Positions 8,072-16,081 of a stretch of 64,000 nt of DNA are shown one piece after another (position 1 is the first letter of the stretch; every line of letters starts with the position of its first letter). Position numbers and translations under genes: made by a program. The notes beneath the pieces are model-generated. The model did not search any database and had not been told where the DNA came from. It saw nothing but the letters and a program-made list of their open reading frames with translations. Source of the stretch: Actinomadura barringtoniae (GTDB lineage Bacteria; Actinomycetota; Actinomycetes; Streptosporangiales; Streptosporangiaceae); the NCBI RefSeq assembly GCF_017573505.1, contig NZ_JAGEOJ010000021.1, positions 62,001-126,000 of the forward strand, given 5' to 3'.

Positions 8072-10684
8072 TCAGCGTTTGCGCGCCTGATGCTTGATCC
8101 GCCCCGTCAGCTCGGTGACCTGGTTGTAGATCGCGCGACGTTCGGCCATCAGTGAGCGGATCTTGCGTTCGGCGTGCATCACCGTGGTGTGGTCGCGGCC
8201 GCCGAACTGCTGCCCGATCTTGGGCAGCGACAGCTCGGTGAGCTCCCGGCACAGGTACATCGCGATCTGGCGGGCCGTCACCAGCATCCGCGACCGCGAG
8301 GGCCCGCAGAGGTCCTCGATCGTCGTCCCGAAGTACTCGACCGTCTGCGCCATGATCATCGCTGCGGTGATCTCGGGCCCGCTGTCGTTGGGGATGAGGT
8401 CCTTGAGGACGATCTCCGCCAGCTTCATGTCCACCGACTGGCGGTTGAGGCTGGCGAACGCGGTCACCCGGATCAGCGCGCCCTCGAGCTCGCGGATGTT
8501 GGTCGCGATCTGCGAGGCGATGAACTCCAGCACGTCCGGGGGAGCGGCCAGGCCCTCCTGCCGCGCCTTCTTCTGAAGGATCGCGATCCGAGTCTCCAGC
8601 TCGGGCGGCTGAACGTCGGTCGTCAGACCCCACTCAAACCGGTTGCGCAGCCGGTCCTCCAGCGTCACCAGTTCCTTGGGCGGCCGGTCGCTGGAGATGA
8701 CGATCTGCTTGCTGGCGTTGTGGAGGGTGTTGAACGTGTGGAAGAACTCCTCCTGCGTCTGTTCCTTGCCCTCCAGGAACTGGATGTCGTCGACGAGCAG
8801 GATGTCGACGTCCCGGTACCGACGCCGGAACCCGTCCGCCTTGCCGTCGCGGATCGAGTTGATGAAGTCGTTGGTGAACTCCTCGGAGCTCACATACCTC
8901 ACCCGCGCGCCGTTGAAGAGGCTCTGCGCGTAGTGGCCGATCGCGTGCAGCAGGTGGGTCTTGCCGAGGCCCGAGTCGCCATAGATGAAGAGCGGGTTGT
9001 AGGCCTTGGCCGGCTGCTCGGCGACGGCGACGGCCGCCGCGTGCGCGAAGCGGTTCGAGGAACCGATGACGAACGTCTCGAACGTGTACTTCGGGTTCAG
9101 GCGTGCGTGCTCGGCGCCGGCCGTTCCGCCGCCACTTCCGCTTCCACTTCCAGCACCGCCACCCGATCCGGCGGACGGGGGGCCACCGCTCTGAGACGCG
9201 TTGCCCGCACCACCGCCCGGCCCACCGCCAAGTCCTCCACCCGGCCCGCCGGGGCCCGGGCCACCACCACTGCTCGGGCCGACGCCCGGCTGATGCCCGC
9301 CGGGAGCCTCCTCGTCGCGCAGGGAGTCTTCACTGCGGTACGGCTCGTCCGGCTGGGAAGGGTAGACGTCCTCGGGATTGCGTCCACGCGGGCCGAACGG
9401 CACTTCGCCGTGCTGGGGCTCGCCGCGGCCGGGACGCAGGGCGCCAAGCGTGCGGTCGTTCAGGTGTGAGGGGGCATGACCGCCGGAGTGGGAGGGGCTG
9501 CCGCCCTGCTGTCCTGGCTGGCCCTGCTGCCCGGAGTGACCCTGCTGGCGTCCGGGGAGCTCACCGCCCCGCCCGTACGCTTCCTCATTACCGTTGGCGC
9601 TTCCGCGGCCGTAGCTCTCCTCGCTACCGCCGGCACCGCGCCCATAGGTCTCTTCGCCGCCGGTGCGGCCGTAGCCCTCGGAGCCGTACGACTCGGGGCC
9701 GTATCCCTCAGAACCGTTCCCGCCCATGCCGGACGAGCCCGGACCGTTGAACCCGCTACCCCCAGAACCGGGACCCGGACCGGCACCCGGTCCAGGACCG
9801 GGTCCGGGTCCGGGACGTCCGCGCCCGGGATATCCGCCGGGCCCGCCGGGCTGCTGCTGTCCGCGTCCTTCGTACGGGGGCTGCCCCCCGCGTCCGCCTC
9901 CGGCAGGTCCTCCGGGGCCTAGGCCATATGCGGGGGGACGAGGGGCTGCGGGATATCCGCCACCGTGTTCGTTATCACGCTGCGGCCATCCACGTTCTTC
10001 CTCCGCCGGTGGATAACCGCCAGGACCGGACCCGCCTGGAGCGCCGTGTCCCCGGCCCGGCTGGGGAAGACCGCCGCCTCCACCGCCATAACCCTGGTCG
10101 CCGTACGGCTGCTGCTGCTCGCCATAGGGACGGTCGTACGACTGCTCCTGATAGCCCTGGTCGCGGAACGGCTGCTCCGCATAACCCGGCTCGGAGTAGC
10201 TCTGCTCGCCCGAGTAGCTCTGCTCGCCCGGGTAACCGCCCTGCTCATTCGAGTAACCCTGCTGCTCGCCATAGGAGGACTGCTCGCCGTAGGGCTGCTG
10301 CTGCTCGGCATAGGGACGTTCGCCATAAGAAGAAGGAGAGCCTGTCTCCGGACCACGGTCCTGAAGGCCTTGTCCAGCTGCTCCGGCTCCGGCCGGAGGC
10401 CCTGCCTCAGGGGCGCCGGTGGGCGAAGGCTCGGGATGAACGGTCACCGCGACCCTGATCTCCCGGCCGAGCTCGTGCGAGAGCGCCTGGGTGATCAATG
10501 TGCGGAGCCGGGTCTCAAGGGTGTTCTTGGCGAACTCGTTGGGCGCCGCCAGCAGCGCGGTCCCCTCCACAAGAGCAAGAGGACGGACCATGGGCAGCCA
10601 CGCCCGGAAGTTCGGAGCGAGATCGCCTTCGGAGAGTGCTGCGAGGGTGCGGGCCCAGACCGACGCGAGATCTTGACCATCCAT
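8072..10684 (-). CDS. dnaA: chromosomal replication initiator DnaA with giant domain II
   Basis: 870 residues from the ATG at 10684 (GGGAGGGG upstream); typical DnaA is 450-650. Residues 1-90 are domain I (QDLASVWARTLAAL...FRAWLPMVRPL). Residues ~91-528 are a disordered linker rich in Gln, Gly, Tyr, Ser, Glu and Pro with many PYGEQQQ / SYGEQ / GGPG repeats. Domain III AAA+ starts at LNPKYTFETFVIGSSNRF (~529), with Walker A GDSGLGKT (~569) and Walker B LLVDDIQFLEGK. Domain IV carries the box-binding SLPKIGQQFGGRDHTTVMHA. It binds DnaA boxes and opens oriC. Two perfect boxes in its leader suggest autoregulation. Confidence 0.97.
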   Translation of the reverse strand: MDGQDLASVWARTLAALSEGDLAPNFRAWLPMVRPLALVEGTALLAAPNEFAKNTLETRLRTLITQALSHELGREIRVAVTVHPEPSPTGAPEAGPPAGAGAAGQGLQDRGPETGSPSSYGERPYAEQQQPYGEQSSYGEQQGYSNEQGGYPGEQSYSGEQSYSEPGYAEQPFRDQGYQEQSYDRPYGEQQQPYGDQGYGGGGGGLPQPGRGHGAPGGSGPGGYPPAEEERGWPQRDNEHGGGYPAAPRPPAYGLGPGGPAGGGRGGQPPYEGRGQQQPGGPGGYPGRGRPGPGPGPGPGAGPGPGSGGSGFNGPGSSGMGGNGSEGYGPESYGSEGYGRTGGEETYGRGAGGSEESYGRGSANGNEEAYGRGGELPGRQQGHSGQQGQPGQQGGSPSHSGGHAPSHLNDRTLGALRPGRGEPQHGEVPFGPRGRNPEDVYPSQPDEPYRSEDSLRDEEAPGGHQPGVGPSSGGGPGPGGPGGGLGGGPGGGAGNASQSGGPPSAGSGGGAGSGSGSGGGTAGAEHARLNPKYTFETFVIGSSNRFAHAAAVAVAEQPAKAYNPLFIYGDSGLGKTHLLHAIGHYAQSLFNGARVRYVSSEEFTNDFINSIRDGKADGFRRRYRDVDILLVDDIQFLEGKEQTQEEFFHTFNTLHNASKQIVISSDRPPKELVTLEDRLRNRFEWGLTTDVQPPELETRIAILQKKARQEGLAAPPDVLEFIASQIATNIRELEGALIRVTAFASLNRQSVDMKLAEIVLKDLIPNDSGPEITAAMIMAQTVEYFGTTIEDLCGPSRSRMLVTARQIAMYLCRELTELSLPKIGQQFGGRDHTTVMHAERKIRSLMAERRAIYNQVTELTGRIKHQARKR

Positions 10685-10803
10685 GTACGGACCCCTCCCA
10701 AATTCCCCGTCCACCGGGAGTACCCGGCTGCCCAGCATCCCCACGGGCGCGATCAGGCCTCACCAAGCACTTCGCCGCCGCGGGAGACTTACTCTCTCAC
10801 GAG

Positions 10804-10824
10804 TTGTCCACAGAGTTGTCCACA
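10804..10824 (+). promoter_or_regulatory. two perfect DnaA boxes in the dnaA leader
   Basis: TTGTCCACA occurs at 10804-10812 and again at 10816-10824, the high-affinity actinomycete box, in direct orientation with a 3-base gap, 120 bases upstream of the dnaA start and just inside the putative promoter. This is the typical layout for DnaA repression of its own gene. Confidence 0.8.
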
Positions 10825-10827
10825 CGC

Positions 10828-10855
10828 TGTGTATGAGCATGGGATGCCTGTGCAA
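10828..10855 (-). promoter_or_regulatory. putative dnaA promoter
   Basis: On the minus strand TTGCAC (10855-10850) and TACACA (10833-10828) are separated by 16 bases. The -35 is close to TTGACA, the -10 is a weak TANNNT match. Transcription would begin just upstream of, or within, the pair of DnaA boxes. Confidence 0.4.
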
Positions 10856-11232
10856 AAGCCCACACCGGAACGGGCCGTTTGGAGATTTCAAAGGACTCAG
10901 GGCAGGTCACCGCGAGTCCCGGGAGGGAAGGAAGCCGGGTCCGTACGACCCTGGGGGAGACCCCTGGATCCGCCGGCTCGCCGGGAGACCTTAGCGCCCG
11001 TTCGCGGGTACCCGCAACCGCTCCGAACCCACTCGAAGCCACCCGCGAACGCCCGTCTCGGCCGCCCCTCCATACCCGTCCACACCTCGCCAAACCCGAG
11101 CCCCGGGTCACCCCCGAAGCCCCCTCAGCAAGTCACACCTGAACCCACCCAACTCCCCGCTCAAGGCCTGCTGCCCGGCGCCTGAATTTGAAATTTCGAG
11201 TGACGCAGGTCCGTAGGCGTGTTGTGGATGAC

Positions 11233-11268
11233 TCGGCGCGTCCGGCGCGTCCGGCGCGTCCGGCGCGT
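11233..11268. repeat. four tandem 9-bp repeats
   Basis: CCGGCGCGT repeated at 11242-11250, 11251-11259 and 11260-11268, preceded by one variant TCGGCGCGT at 11233-11241. Located upstream of the rpmH promoter. Confidence 0.85.
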
Positions 11269-11371
11269 TCGCCGTGTCCGTCGTCAGCCAGGAGCGAACG
11301 CGACTTGGCGCCCAAACGCCGAATCCCCTGCACGATGCGCAAACGAAGGGGTTTGGCGAGATGGCTTCCGT

Positions 11372-11401
11372 TTGACCTGGGGGGCAGGTAGCCCGTAACG
11401 T
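11372..11401 (+). promoter_or_regulatory. rpmH promoter, TTGACC-N18-TAACGT
   Basis: TTGACC at 11372-11377 and TAACGT at 11396-11401 with an 18-base spacer, a good housekeeping-sigma promoter. It lies about 140 bases upstream of the rpmH GTG and would drive the rpmH-rnpA-yidD-yidC-jag run. Confidence 0.6.
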
Positions 11402-11542
11402 TCTGAGGTCGAGTCGCATCGACGGAGATGACGCGTGCCCGCCGAAGCACGGATGGGCCCCCGCTGCGGGGGACCGGACGCGGCCCGCGATGCGAGCTTT
11501 CGAGCCTGAAGAACCATTTCGACCGCAGCACTGGAGCCTCGA

Positions 11543-11680
11543 GTGAGCAAGCGTACTTTCCAGCCGAACAACCGTCGTCGCCACAAGAAGCACGGCTTCC
11601 GGCTGCGCATGCGCACCCGCGCCGGGCGCGCCGTTCTCTCCGCGCGGCGTGGCAAGGGCCGCGCGCGCATCGCGGTCTGA
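11543..11680 (+). CDS. rpmH: 50S ribosomal protein L34
   Basis: 45 residues, too short for most open-frame filters but unmistakable: starts MSKRTFQPNNRRRHKKHGFR, continues LRMRTRAGRAVLSARRGKGRARIAV. L34 is a small basic rRNA-binding protein of the large subunit. GTG start at 11543, with GGAG about eight bases upstream. First gene of the plus-strand run; rnpA begins 13 bases after its stop, the usual pairing. Confidence 0.97.
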   Translation: MSKRTFQPNNRRRHKKHGFRLRMRTRAGRAVLSARRGKGRARIAV

Positions 11681-11693
11681 CGCACCCATTTCG

Positions 11694-12056
11694 ATGCTGC
11701 CGTCCGGACACCGGATGCGGCGGCGGGACGACTTCACCTTGGCCGTCCGGCGTGGTCGACGCGCCGGACGGCCAACTGTCGTCGTTCACCTGCTTCGTCG
11801 TGAACAGGACGCCGAACCTGACCCGTTGGTCGGGTTCATCGTGGCCCGCAACGTCGGGAACGCGGTGACGCGTAATTCCGTACGACGCCGCCTGCGGCAC
11901 CTCGTGCGTGCGCACCTCGATCGACTTCCGCGGGGTAGCCTGCTCGTAGTACGTGCCAATCCCCCCGCGGGGACGGCGCGCCACGACGAACTGGCCGCGG
12001 ATCTCGAGTCGGCGCTCGACCGGCTGCTGCGGCCAGTGTCCAAGGGGCGGAAATGA
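11694..12056 (+). CDS. rnpA: ribonuclease P protein component
   Basis: 120 residues from the ATG at 11694. Protein subunit of RNase P, which with its RNA trims the 5' leader of tRNA precursors. Begins MLPSGHRMRRRDDFTLAVRRG, the family start, and carries the RNR helix as GFIVARNVGNAVTRNSVRRRLRHLVR. Its last four bases overlap the start of yidD (ATGA), so the two are translationally coupled. Confidence 0.95.
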   Translation: MLPSGHRMRRRDDFTLAVRRGRRAGRPTVVVHLLRREQDAEPDPLVGFIVARNVGNAVTRNSVRRRLRHLVRAHLDRLPRGSLLVVRANPPAGTARHDELAADLESALDRLLRPVSKGRK

Positions 12057-12415
12057 GGAGCCAGTCCGGGGCCGAGGCCCCCGATTCGCATGCGGTCACG
12101 GGCACCGGCACGAGACCGAGTCTCGCGGCACGCCCGCTGATCCTCCTCGTTCTCGCGTACCGCCGCTTCTTGAGCCCTCTGCTCGGGCAGCAGTGCCGCT
12201 TCCAGCCCAGCTGCAGCGCGTACGGTCTGGAGGCCCTCCAGGTGCACGGCGCGTTGCGCGGCACCTGGCTGACGGTCCGCCGGATCGGCCGGTGCCACCC
12301 CTTCAACCGAGGCGGATACGACCCGGTGCCGCCTCGCAAGGGAAGCACCCCCGATGATCTCCGGCCGCTAGGTGAGCGGCCCCGCCCTAGCAGAGCCCAA
12401 GGAGCTGCCGAGTGA
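12053..12415 (+). CDS. yidD: membrane protein insertion efficiency factor YidD
   Basis: 120 residues. Small amphipathic membrane-associated protein that helps YidC insert inner-membrane proteins. Family core is clear: LAYRRFLSPLLGQQCRFQPSCSAYGLEAL, then WLTVRRIGRCHPFNRGGYDPVP. There is an extra N-terminal ~25 residues and a charged C-terminal tail beyond the core. Overlaps rnpA by 4 bp at the start and the yidC start at its stop (GTGA). Confidence 0.93.
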   Translation: MRSQSGAEAPDSHAVTGTGTRPSLAARPLILLVLAYRRFLSPLLGQQCRFQPSCSAYGLEALQVHGALRGTWLTVRRIGRCHPFNRGGYDPVPPRKGSTPDDLRPLGERPRPSRAQGAAE

Positions 12416-13389
12416 GTTGGCTTAATCCACTATTCGAAGTCGTTGCCCAGCTCATCGTGTGGATCCACAGTGCGCTGAGCCTTGTCGTCCCCGAGGACAG
12501 CGGCTGGGCCTGGGGCGGCGCGATCATCCTCCTGACCGTGATCTTGCGGCTGCTCCTGGTGCCGCTCTTCGTGAAGCAGATCCATGCTTCGAAGAAGATG
12601 CAGGAGCTGAACCCCAAGGTCCAAGCGCTGCGCAAGAAGTACAAGAACGACAAGCAGCGCCTCAACCAGGAGGTCATGAAGCTCTACCAGGAGAACGGCG
12701 CCAACCCACTGTCGGGCTGCCTGCCGCTCCTGGTCCAGATGCCGGTCTTCATCGGCCTCTTCCAGGTCCTGAAGCGGATCTCGGACGCCAAGCCGGGCCA
12801 GGGCGTCTTCGCCATGACCCCGGAGCTGGTTCAGAGCGCCCAGAACGCCAACATCTTCGGGGCCCACATCCCCGACACGTTCCTCAACGCCTGGAACGCC
12901 AGCAACAAGAGCTGGAGCGCCATCGTCGTCACCGGCATCGCGGTCGTGATCAGCTCCTGCACCACGTTCTTCACCGTCCGGTCGAGCATGCAGCGTCAGA
13001 AGATGCAGCAGGGCGCCATGGACGACGGCAACCCGATGATGCAGGCGCAGAAGATGATGGTCTTCCTCGCGCCGCTCTTCGGCCTCTTCGGTCTGGGCTT
13101 CCCCCTCGGCGTCCTTCTGTACTGGGTCACCTCCAACAGCTGGACCCTGGCGCAGCAGCACTACATCTACTCGCGCTACCAGAAGTCCGACGTCGAGGCG
13201 AAGGCCGCCGCCAACGGCAAGGCCACCTCCACCGGCACCGCCAAGGCTTCCTCCACCGGCCTCAAGGCCAAGCTGAAGAAGGAAGTCGACACCCCGCAGC
13301 CGGCCGCCGAGGACGATAAGCCCAAGGTCGTGCGGAACCAGCCGACCCGTAAGCCGCGCAGCAAGCGCAGCGGCAGTCAAAAGCGCTAG
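12412..13389 (+). CDS. yidC: YidC/Oxa1 membrane protein insertase
   Basis: 325 residues. Insertase for membrane proteins, alone or with SecYEG. The Oxa1-type core is present: WGGAIILLTVILRLLLVPLF, then KKMQELNPKVQALRKKYKNDKQRLNQEVMKLYQENGANPLSGCLPLLVQMPVFIGLF; further hydrophobic segments follow, and the tail is Lys-rich (ribosome-binding type). It lacks the large periplasmic domain of proteobacterial YidC, normal for Gram-positives. GTG start at 12412 follows AAGGAG at 12399-12404 and overlaps the yidD stop. Confidence 0.96.
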   Translation: MSWLNPLFEVVAQLIVWIHSALSLVVPEDSGWAWGGAIILLTVILRLLLVPLFVKQIHASKKMQELNPKVQALRKKYKNDKQRLNQEVMKLYQENGANPLSGCLPLLVQMPVFIGLFQVLKRISDAKPGQGVFAMTPELVQSAQNANIFGAHIPDTFLNAWNASNKSWSAIVVTGIAVVISSCTTFFTVRSSMQRQKMQQGAMDDGNPMMQAQKMMVFLAPLFGLFGLGFPLGVLLYWVTSNSWTLAQQHYIYSRYQKSDVEAKAAANGKATSTGTAKASSTGLKAKLKKEVDTPQPAAEDDKPKVVRNQPTRKPRSKRSGSQKR

Positions 13390-13425
13390 TTTGAACCCCG
13401 GTCCTTGTCGAAGAAGGAGATCCCG

Positions 13426-13911
13426 TTGAGCCAGACCGACACCACCGAGGTCGACGTCCAGGCGCTCGAGCAAGAAGGCGAGATCGCCGCCGACTACATC
13501 GAGGGTCTGCTGGACATCGGTGACTACGACGGCGACATCGACATGGACGTCGAGGGCGAGCGCGCCATGGTGGCCGTCGTGGGCGGTGCCCTGGACGAGC
13601 TGGTCGGCAAGCGCGGCGAGGTCCTCGAAGCCCTCCAAGAGCTCACCCGCCTGGCCGTGCACCGTCAGACCGGCAACCGCACCCGCCTGATGCTCGACAT
13701 CGGCGGCTACCGCGAGCGCCGGCGCGCCGAGCTCACCAAGCTGGGCCAGGACGTCGCCGCCGAGGTCAAGCAGAGCAGCCAGCCCAAGCCGCTCGCGCCC
13801 ATGACCCCGTTCGAGCGCAAGATCGTGCACGACGCCGTGGCCGCTGCCGGTCTCCGCAGCGAGTCCGAGGGCGAAGAGCCCGAGCGCTTCGTGGTGGTCC
13901 TCCCCGCCTGA
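13426..13911 (+). CDS. jag: Jag/KhpB-like KH-R3H RNA-binding protein
   Basis: 161 residues from the TTG at 13426, chosen because AAGGAG (13414-13419) sits six bases upstream; the frame extends to another TTG at 13405 without a site. Acidic N-terminus, a KH-type segment (VVGGALDELVGKRGEVLEALQELTRLAVHRQTG) and an R3H domain (PMTPFERKIVHDAVAA...PERFVVVLPA). Such proteins pair with KhpA as an RNA chaperone affecting cell division and wall growth in Gram-positives. Last gene of the rpmH run; a hairpin follows 10 bases after the stop. Confidence 0.92.
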   Translation: MSQTDTTEVDVQALEQEGEIAADYIEGLLDIGDYDGDIDMDVEGERAMVAVVGGALDELVGKRGEVLEALQELTRLAVHRQTGNRTRLMLDIGGYRERRRAELTKLGQDVAAEVKQSSQPKPLAPMTPFERKIVHDAVAAAGLRSESEGEEPERFVVVLPA

Positions 13912-13921
13912 TCAAGCGCCC

Positions 13922-13959
13922 CAAAGGCCCCCCGATCCACCTGGATCCGGGGGCCTTTG
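13922..13959 (+). terminator. hairpin after jag
   Basis: Near-perfect inverted repeat with outer arms CAAAGGCCCCC and GGGGGCCTTTG, closing around GATCC/GGATC with one mismatch, followed by TTT. Ends the rpmH-jag run. Confidence 0.8.
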
Positions 13960-14783
13960 CTTTGCCCTCCCACCCCCGTTGATTCCATGCAGCCGGCAAA
14001 GGCTGGACGCCGCGGCTTGCCTAGCGGTGTGATTCGGCTCTGATCGCCGAGGCCACTGAACGGTCTCTGGCCAACAGCTCGGTGTGATCCAGCCCCCTGG
14101 AGAACCCCCACATCGTTGGCGGAGCTGTGATCTGCTGCCGCGAAGACCTTTCTGCTGCAGACGCGGAACGCGGACCTCATGCTCGGGGAAGCGCGTCGCC
14201 GCGCGCATCCGGCGACTCGCATACAGCCTGCTGCTATCCAAGCGCACCGTGCGTCCGCTCTCGGCGCGACCGCGGCCTCGCCCGCGCGGCCTCGCCCGCG
14301 CGGCCGGCTCGCTTGGGTGAGGTCCTGTATGCATTGCCGACTCCGGCCTGAGTGAGTCCCGAGCATCCGCTCATCACTCGACAGCAGGCAGCACGTTTGG
14401 TTCGGCCGCACCAAGACCCGATCGTGTGAGTGGTGCCTCGTGGTCGCGCCTCGGCGTTGGCTCACTCCGCCGCGCCTGGATCACCCGCTCGTCGAACGGG
14501 GGCGTTCAATCGGGCAACTGCGGTTGTACGAATTGGCGAGCGAGTGAGCGAGTGAGCGAGTGGTCGGTCGGAGGGGGTGGTGGCGTTCAACTTGCCAGCG
14601 GATCGGCCGCGGTGATCGAGAGCGACAAAAGTTGACCCAGATGGCTTCTCCAGGAAGCCTTCAGAGCGCCGTTCCCTACCGCTGACGCCGAAAATTCGGC
14701 GAGAACGGCCGAGAGAACGGCGCTCAGCGAAGACTGTGGTATTTCCGCAGGTCAGAGGGGGCCTAGAGAGGCGCCCTGGAGGG
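13960..14783. other. non-coding region with short tandem repeats
   Basis: About 820 bases with no credible gene. It contains a 14-bp duplication (period 14, core CTCGCCCGCGCGGC) at 14272-14305 and an 8-bp tandem repeat (GAGCGAGT-type, about three units) at 14536-14562. In many actinomycetes jag and rsmG are adjacent; here this gap plus a minus-strand gene separates them. Confidence 0.6.
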
Positions 14784-15257
14784 TTAAGGGCGCCGTTCGT
14801 GCGGTGCGCGGCGGGAAGTTGCGATGGTCGGGCTGGGGATGTTCGCTTTTGCCGGATCATTCTGGATGGCCGGGTCCTGACCGATCGCCGGATCCTGGCT
14901 CGTGTGGCCGCGCTCGATCGTCTCGCCGGGGCGCTCGACCGTGCGTTCGATGTGCTCGACCGGGCCGTGCGGGGTCTGCTCGATCGTGCGCTCTTCGTGT
15001 ACGACCGTCTCGGGTGATGACTCCTGAACGACGGTGTCCGGCTGCTCGGGCTCGAAGTACCCGGGGTCCGCACCGGTCATGAGGTTCCGGCGTTGCCGCG
15101 GCCGCGTGTACATGAGGGTGAAGGCCATGCTGAGGGCGCCGGCCAGAATGAGGATCAGGCCGACGACGTGAATGTCCACACCGCTGAGATTGACGCGGAC
15201 GGCGAAGGTGAGGATCGCACCGAGCGTGATGAAGGCGATGCTGACTCCCAGTCCCAT
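14784..15257 (-). CDS. small two-helix membrane protein, DUF6458-like
   Basis: 157 residues from the ATG at 15257, preceded by AAGGAGG nine bases upstream; an earlier start has no site. Two hydrophobic helices at the N-terminus (MGLGVSIAFITLGAILTFAV and IHVVGLILILAGALSMAFTLMY) flank a short VNLSGVDIH turn, which resembles the DUF6458 family of actinobacterial membrane proteins. The remainder is an acidic hydrophilic cytoplasmic-looking tail with repeated VVxE / ERT.E stretches. Function unknown. It is transcribed against its neighbours, so it is a single-gene unit placed between jag and rsmG. Confidence 0.7.
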   Translation of the reverse strand: MGLGVSIAFITLGAILTFAVRVNLSGVDIHVVGLILILAGALSMAFTLMYTRPRQRRNLMTGADPGYFEPEQPDTVVQESSPETVVHEERTIEQTPHGPVEHIERTVERPGETIERGHTSQDPAIGQDPAIQNDPAKANIPSPTIATSRRAPHERRP

Positions 15258-15430
15258 GACCCGGAGCCTCCTTCCGTGGCAGGCGGGCATGTTCTGGTCC
15301 CGCCTTTACCCCGTCAGCGGCGAATATTCCTGCCGGACAGGGGGTCCGGGAGATGTATCTGGGTGACCAGTCGCCTTACGGCACGTTTCATGTGTGCGCG
15401 GTCCCGACATTATGTGGAACGATTCGTACG

Positions 15431-16081
15431 GTGGGGATCGCGAGTGAAGTTTTCGGTGAGGCGCTGCCGCGGGCTGAGCGGTACGCGGAGTTTCTCGCCG
15501 ATGCCGGGGTCGAACGGGGCCTGATCGGACCGCGTGAGGTCGATCGGCTCTGGGAACGACACCTGATCAACTGTGCCGTCGTCGCCGAGGCGGTGCCCGC
15601 GGACGCGCGCGTTGTCGATATCGGCTCGGGCGCCGGGCTGCCGGGCCTCGTGCTGGCGATCGTACGGCCGGACCTGTCGATCACCCTCCTGGAGCCCCTG
15701 CTCCGGCGGACCACCTTTCTCAACGAGGCCGTCGAGATGCTGGAGCTCAAGAACGTCGAAGTCCGCCGAGGCCGCGCCGAAGAGGTCGCCAAGGACCTTT
15801 CGGTGGACGTCGCCACCGCCCGGGCCGTCGCTCCTTTGGAACGACTGGCCAAGTGGGCCCTGCCCCTGCTCCGGCCGGGCGGGGAACTGCTGGCGATGAA
15901 AGGTGAACGCGCGGCCATTGAATTGGAGGAGGCCGAACCCGTCCTGAAGCGGTTCGGCGTCCGTACGGCCGAACTGCTTCAAGTGGGGCACGGTAAGGTC
16001 GAGCCTCCGACAACGCTTGTTCGTGTCGTCGCCGAACGCGCGCCCCGACGCGCAAAAGGGTCGAGGAAGAGGTCTTCATGA
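15431..16081 (+). CDS. rsmG: 16S rRNA (guanine(527)-N7)-methyltransferase RsmG
   Basis: 216 residues from the GTG at 15431; the frame runs upstream to 15353 but the family normally starts about ten residues before EVFGEALPRAERYAEFLA, which fits 15431 although no strong ribosome site is visible. Methylates G527 of 16S rRNA using SAM. Motifs: RGLIGPREVDRLWERHLINC, SAM loop VVDIGSGAGLPGLVLAI, LLEPLLRRTTFLNEAVE. Its stop overlaps the parA start (ATGA), so parA is probably co-translated. Conserved position just before parAB. Confidence 0.93.
   Translation: MGIASEVFGEALPRAERYAEFLADAGVERGLIGPREVDRLWERHLINCAVVAEAVPADARVVDIGSGAGLPGLVLAIVRPDLSITLLEPLLRRTTFLNEAVEMLELKNVEVRRGRAEEVAKDLSVDVATARAVAPLERLAKWALPLLRPGGELLAMKGERAAIELEEAEPVLKRFGVRTAELLQVGHGKVEPPTTLVRVVAERAPRRAKGSRKRSS

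Larger units (their letters stand above)
10685..11542. other. dnaA-rpmH divergent intergenic region
   Basis: About 860 bases between the divergently transcribed dnaA and rpmH. It holds the dnaA promoter/boxes, a near-match box at about 11223-11231 (one mismatch to TTATCCACA on the minus strand), a 9-bp tandem repeat at 11233-11268, and the rpmH promoter. I see no credible gene; the open frames have no motif. Confidence 0.7.

Noticed and set aside
9965..11185. 406-codon plus-strand frame across dnaA linker
   Set aside because: Antisense to dnaA; the long run of hydrophobic residues comes from the repeated linker codons.
12430..13830. 466-codon minus-strand frame over yidC/jag
   Set aside because: Shadow of yidC and jag, which have clear family motifs.
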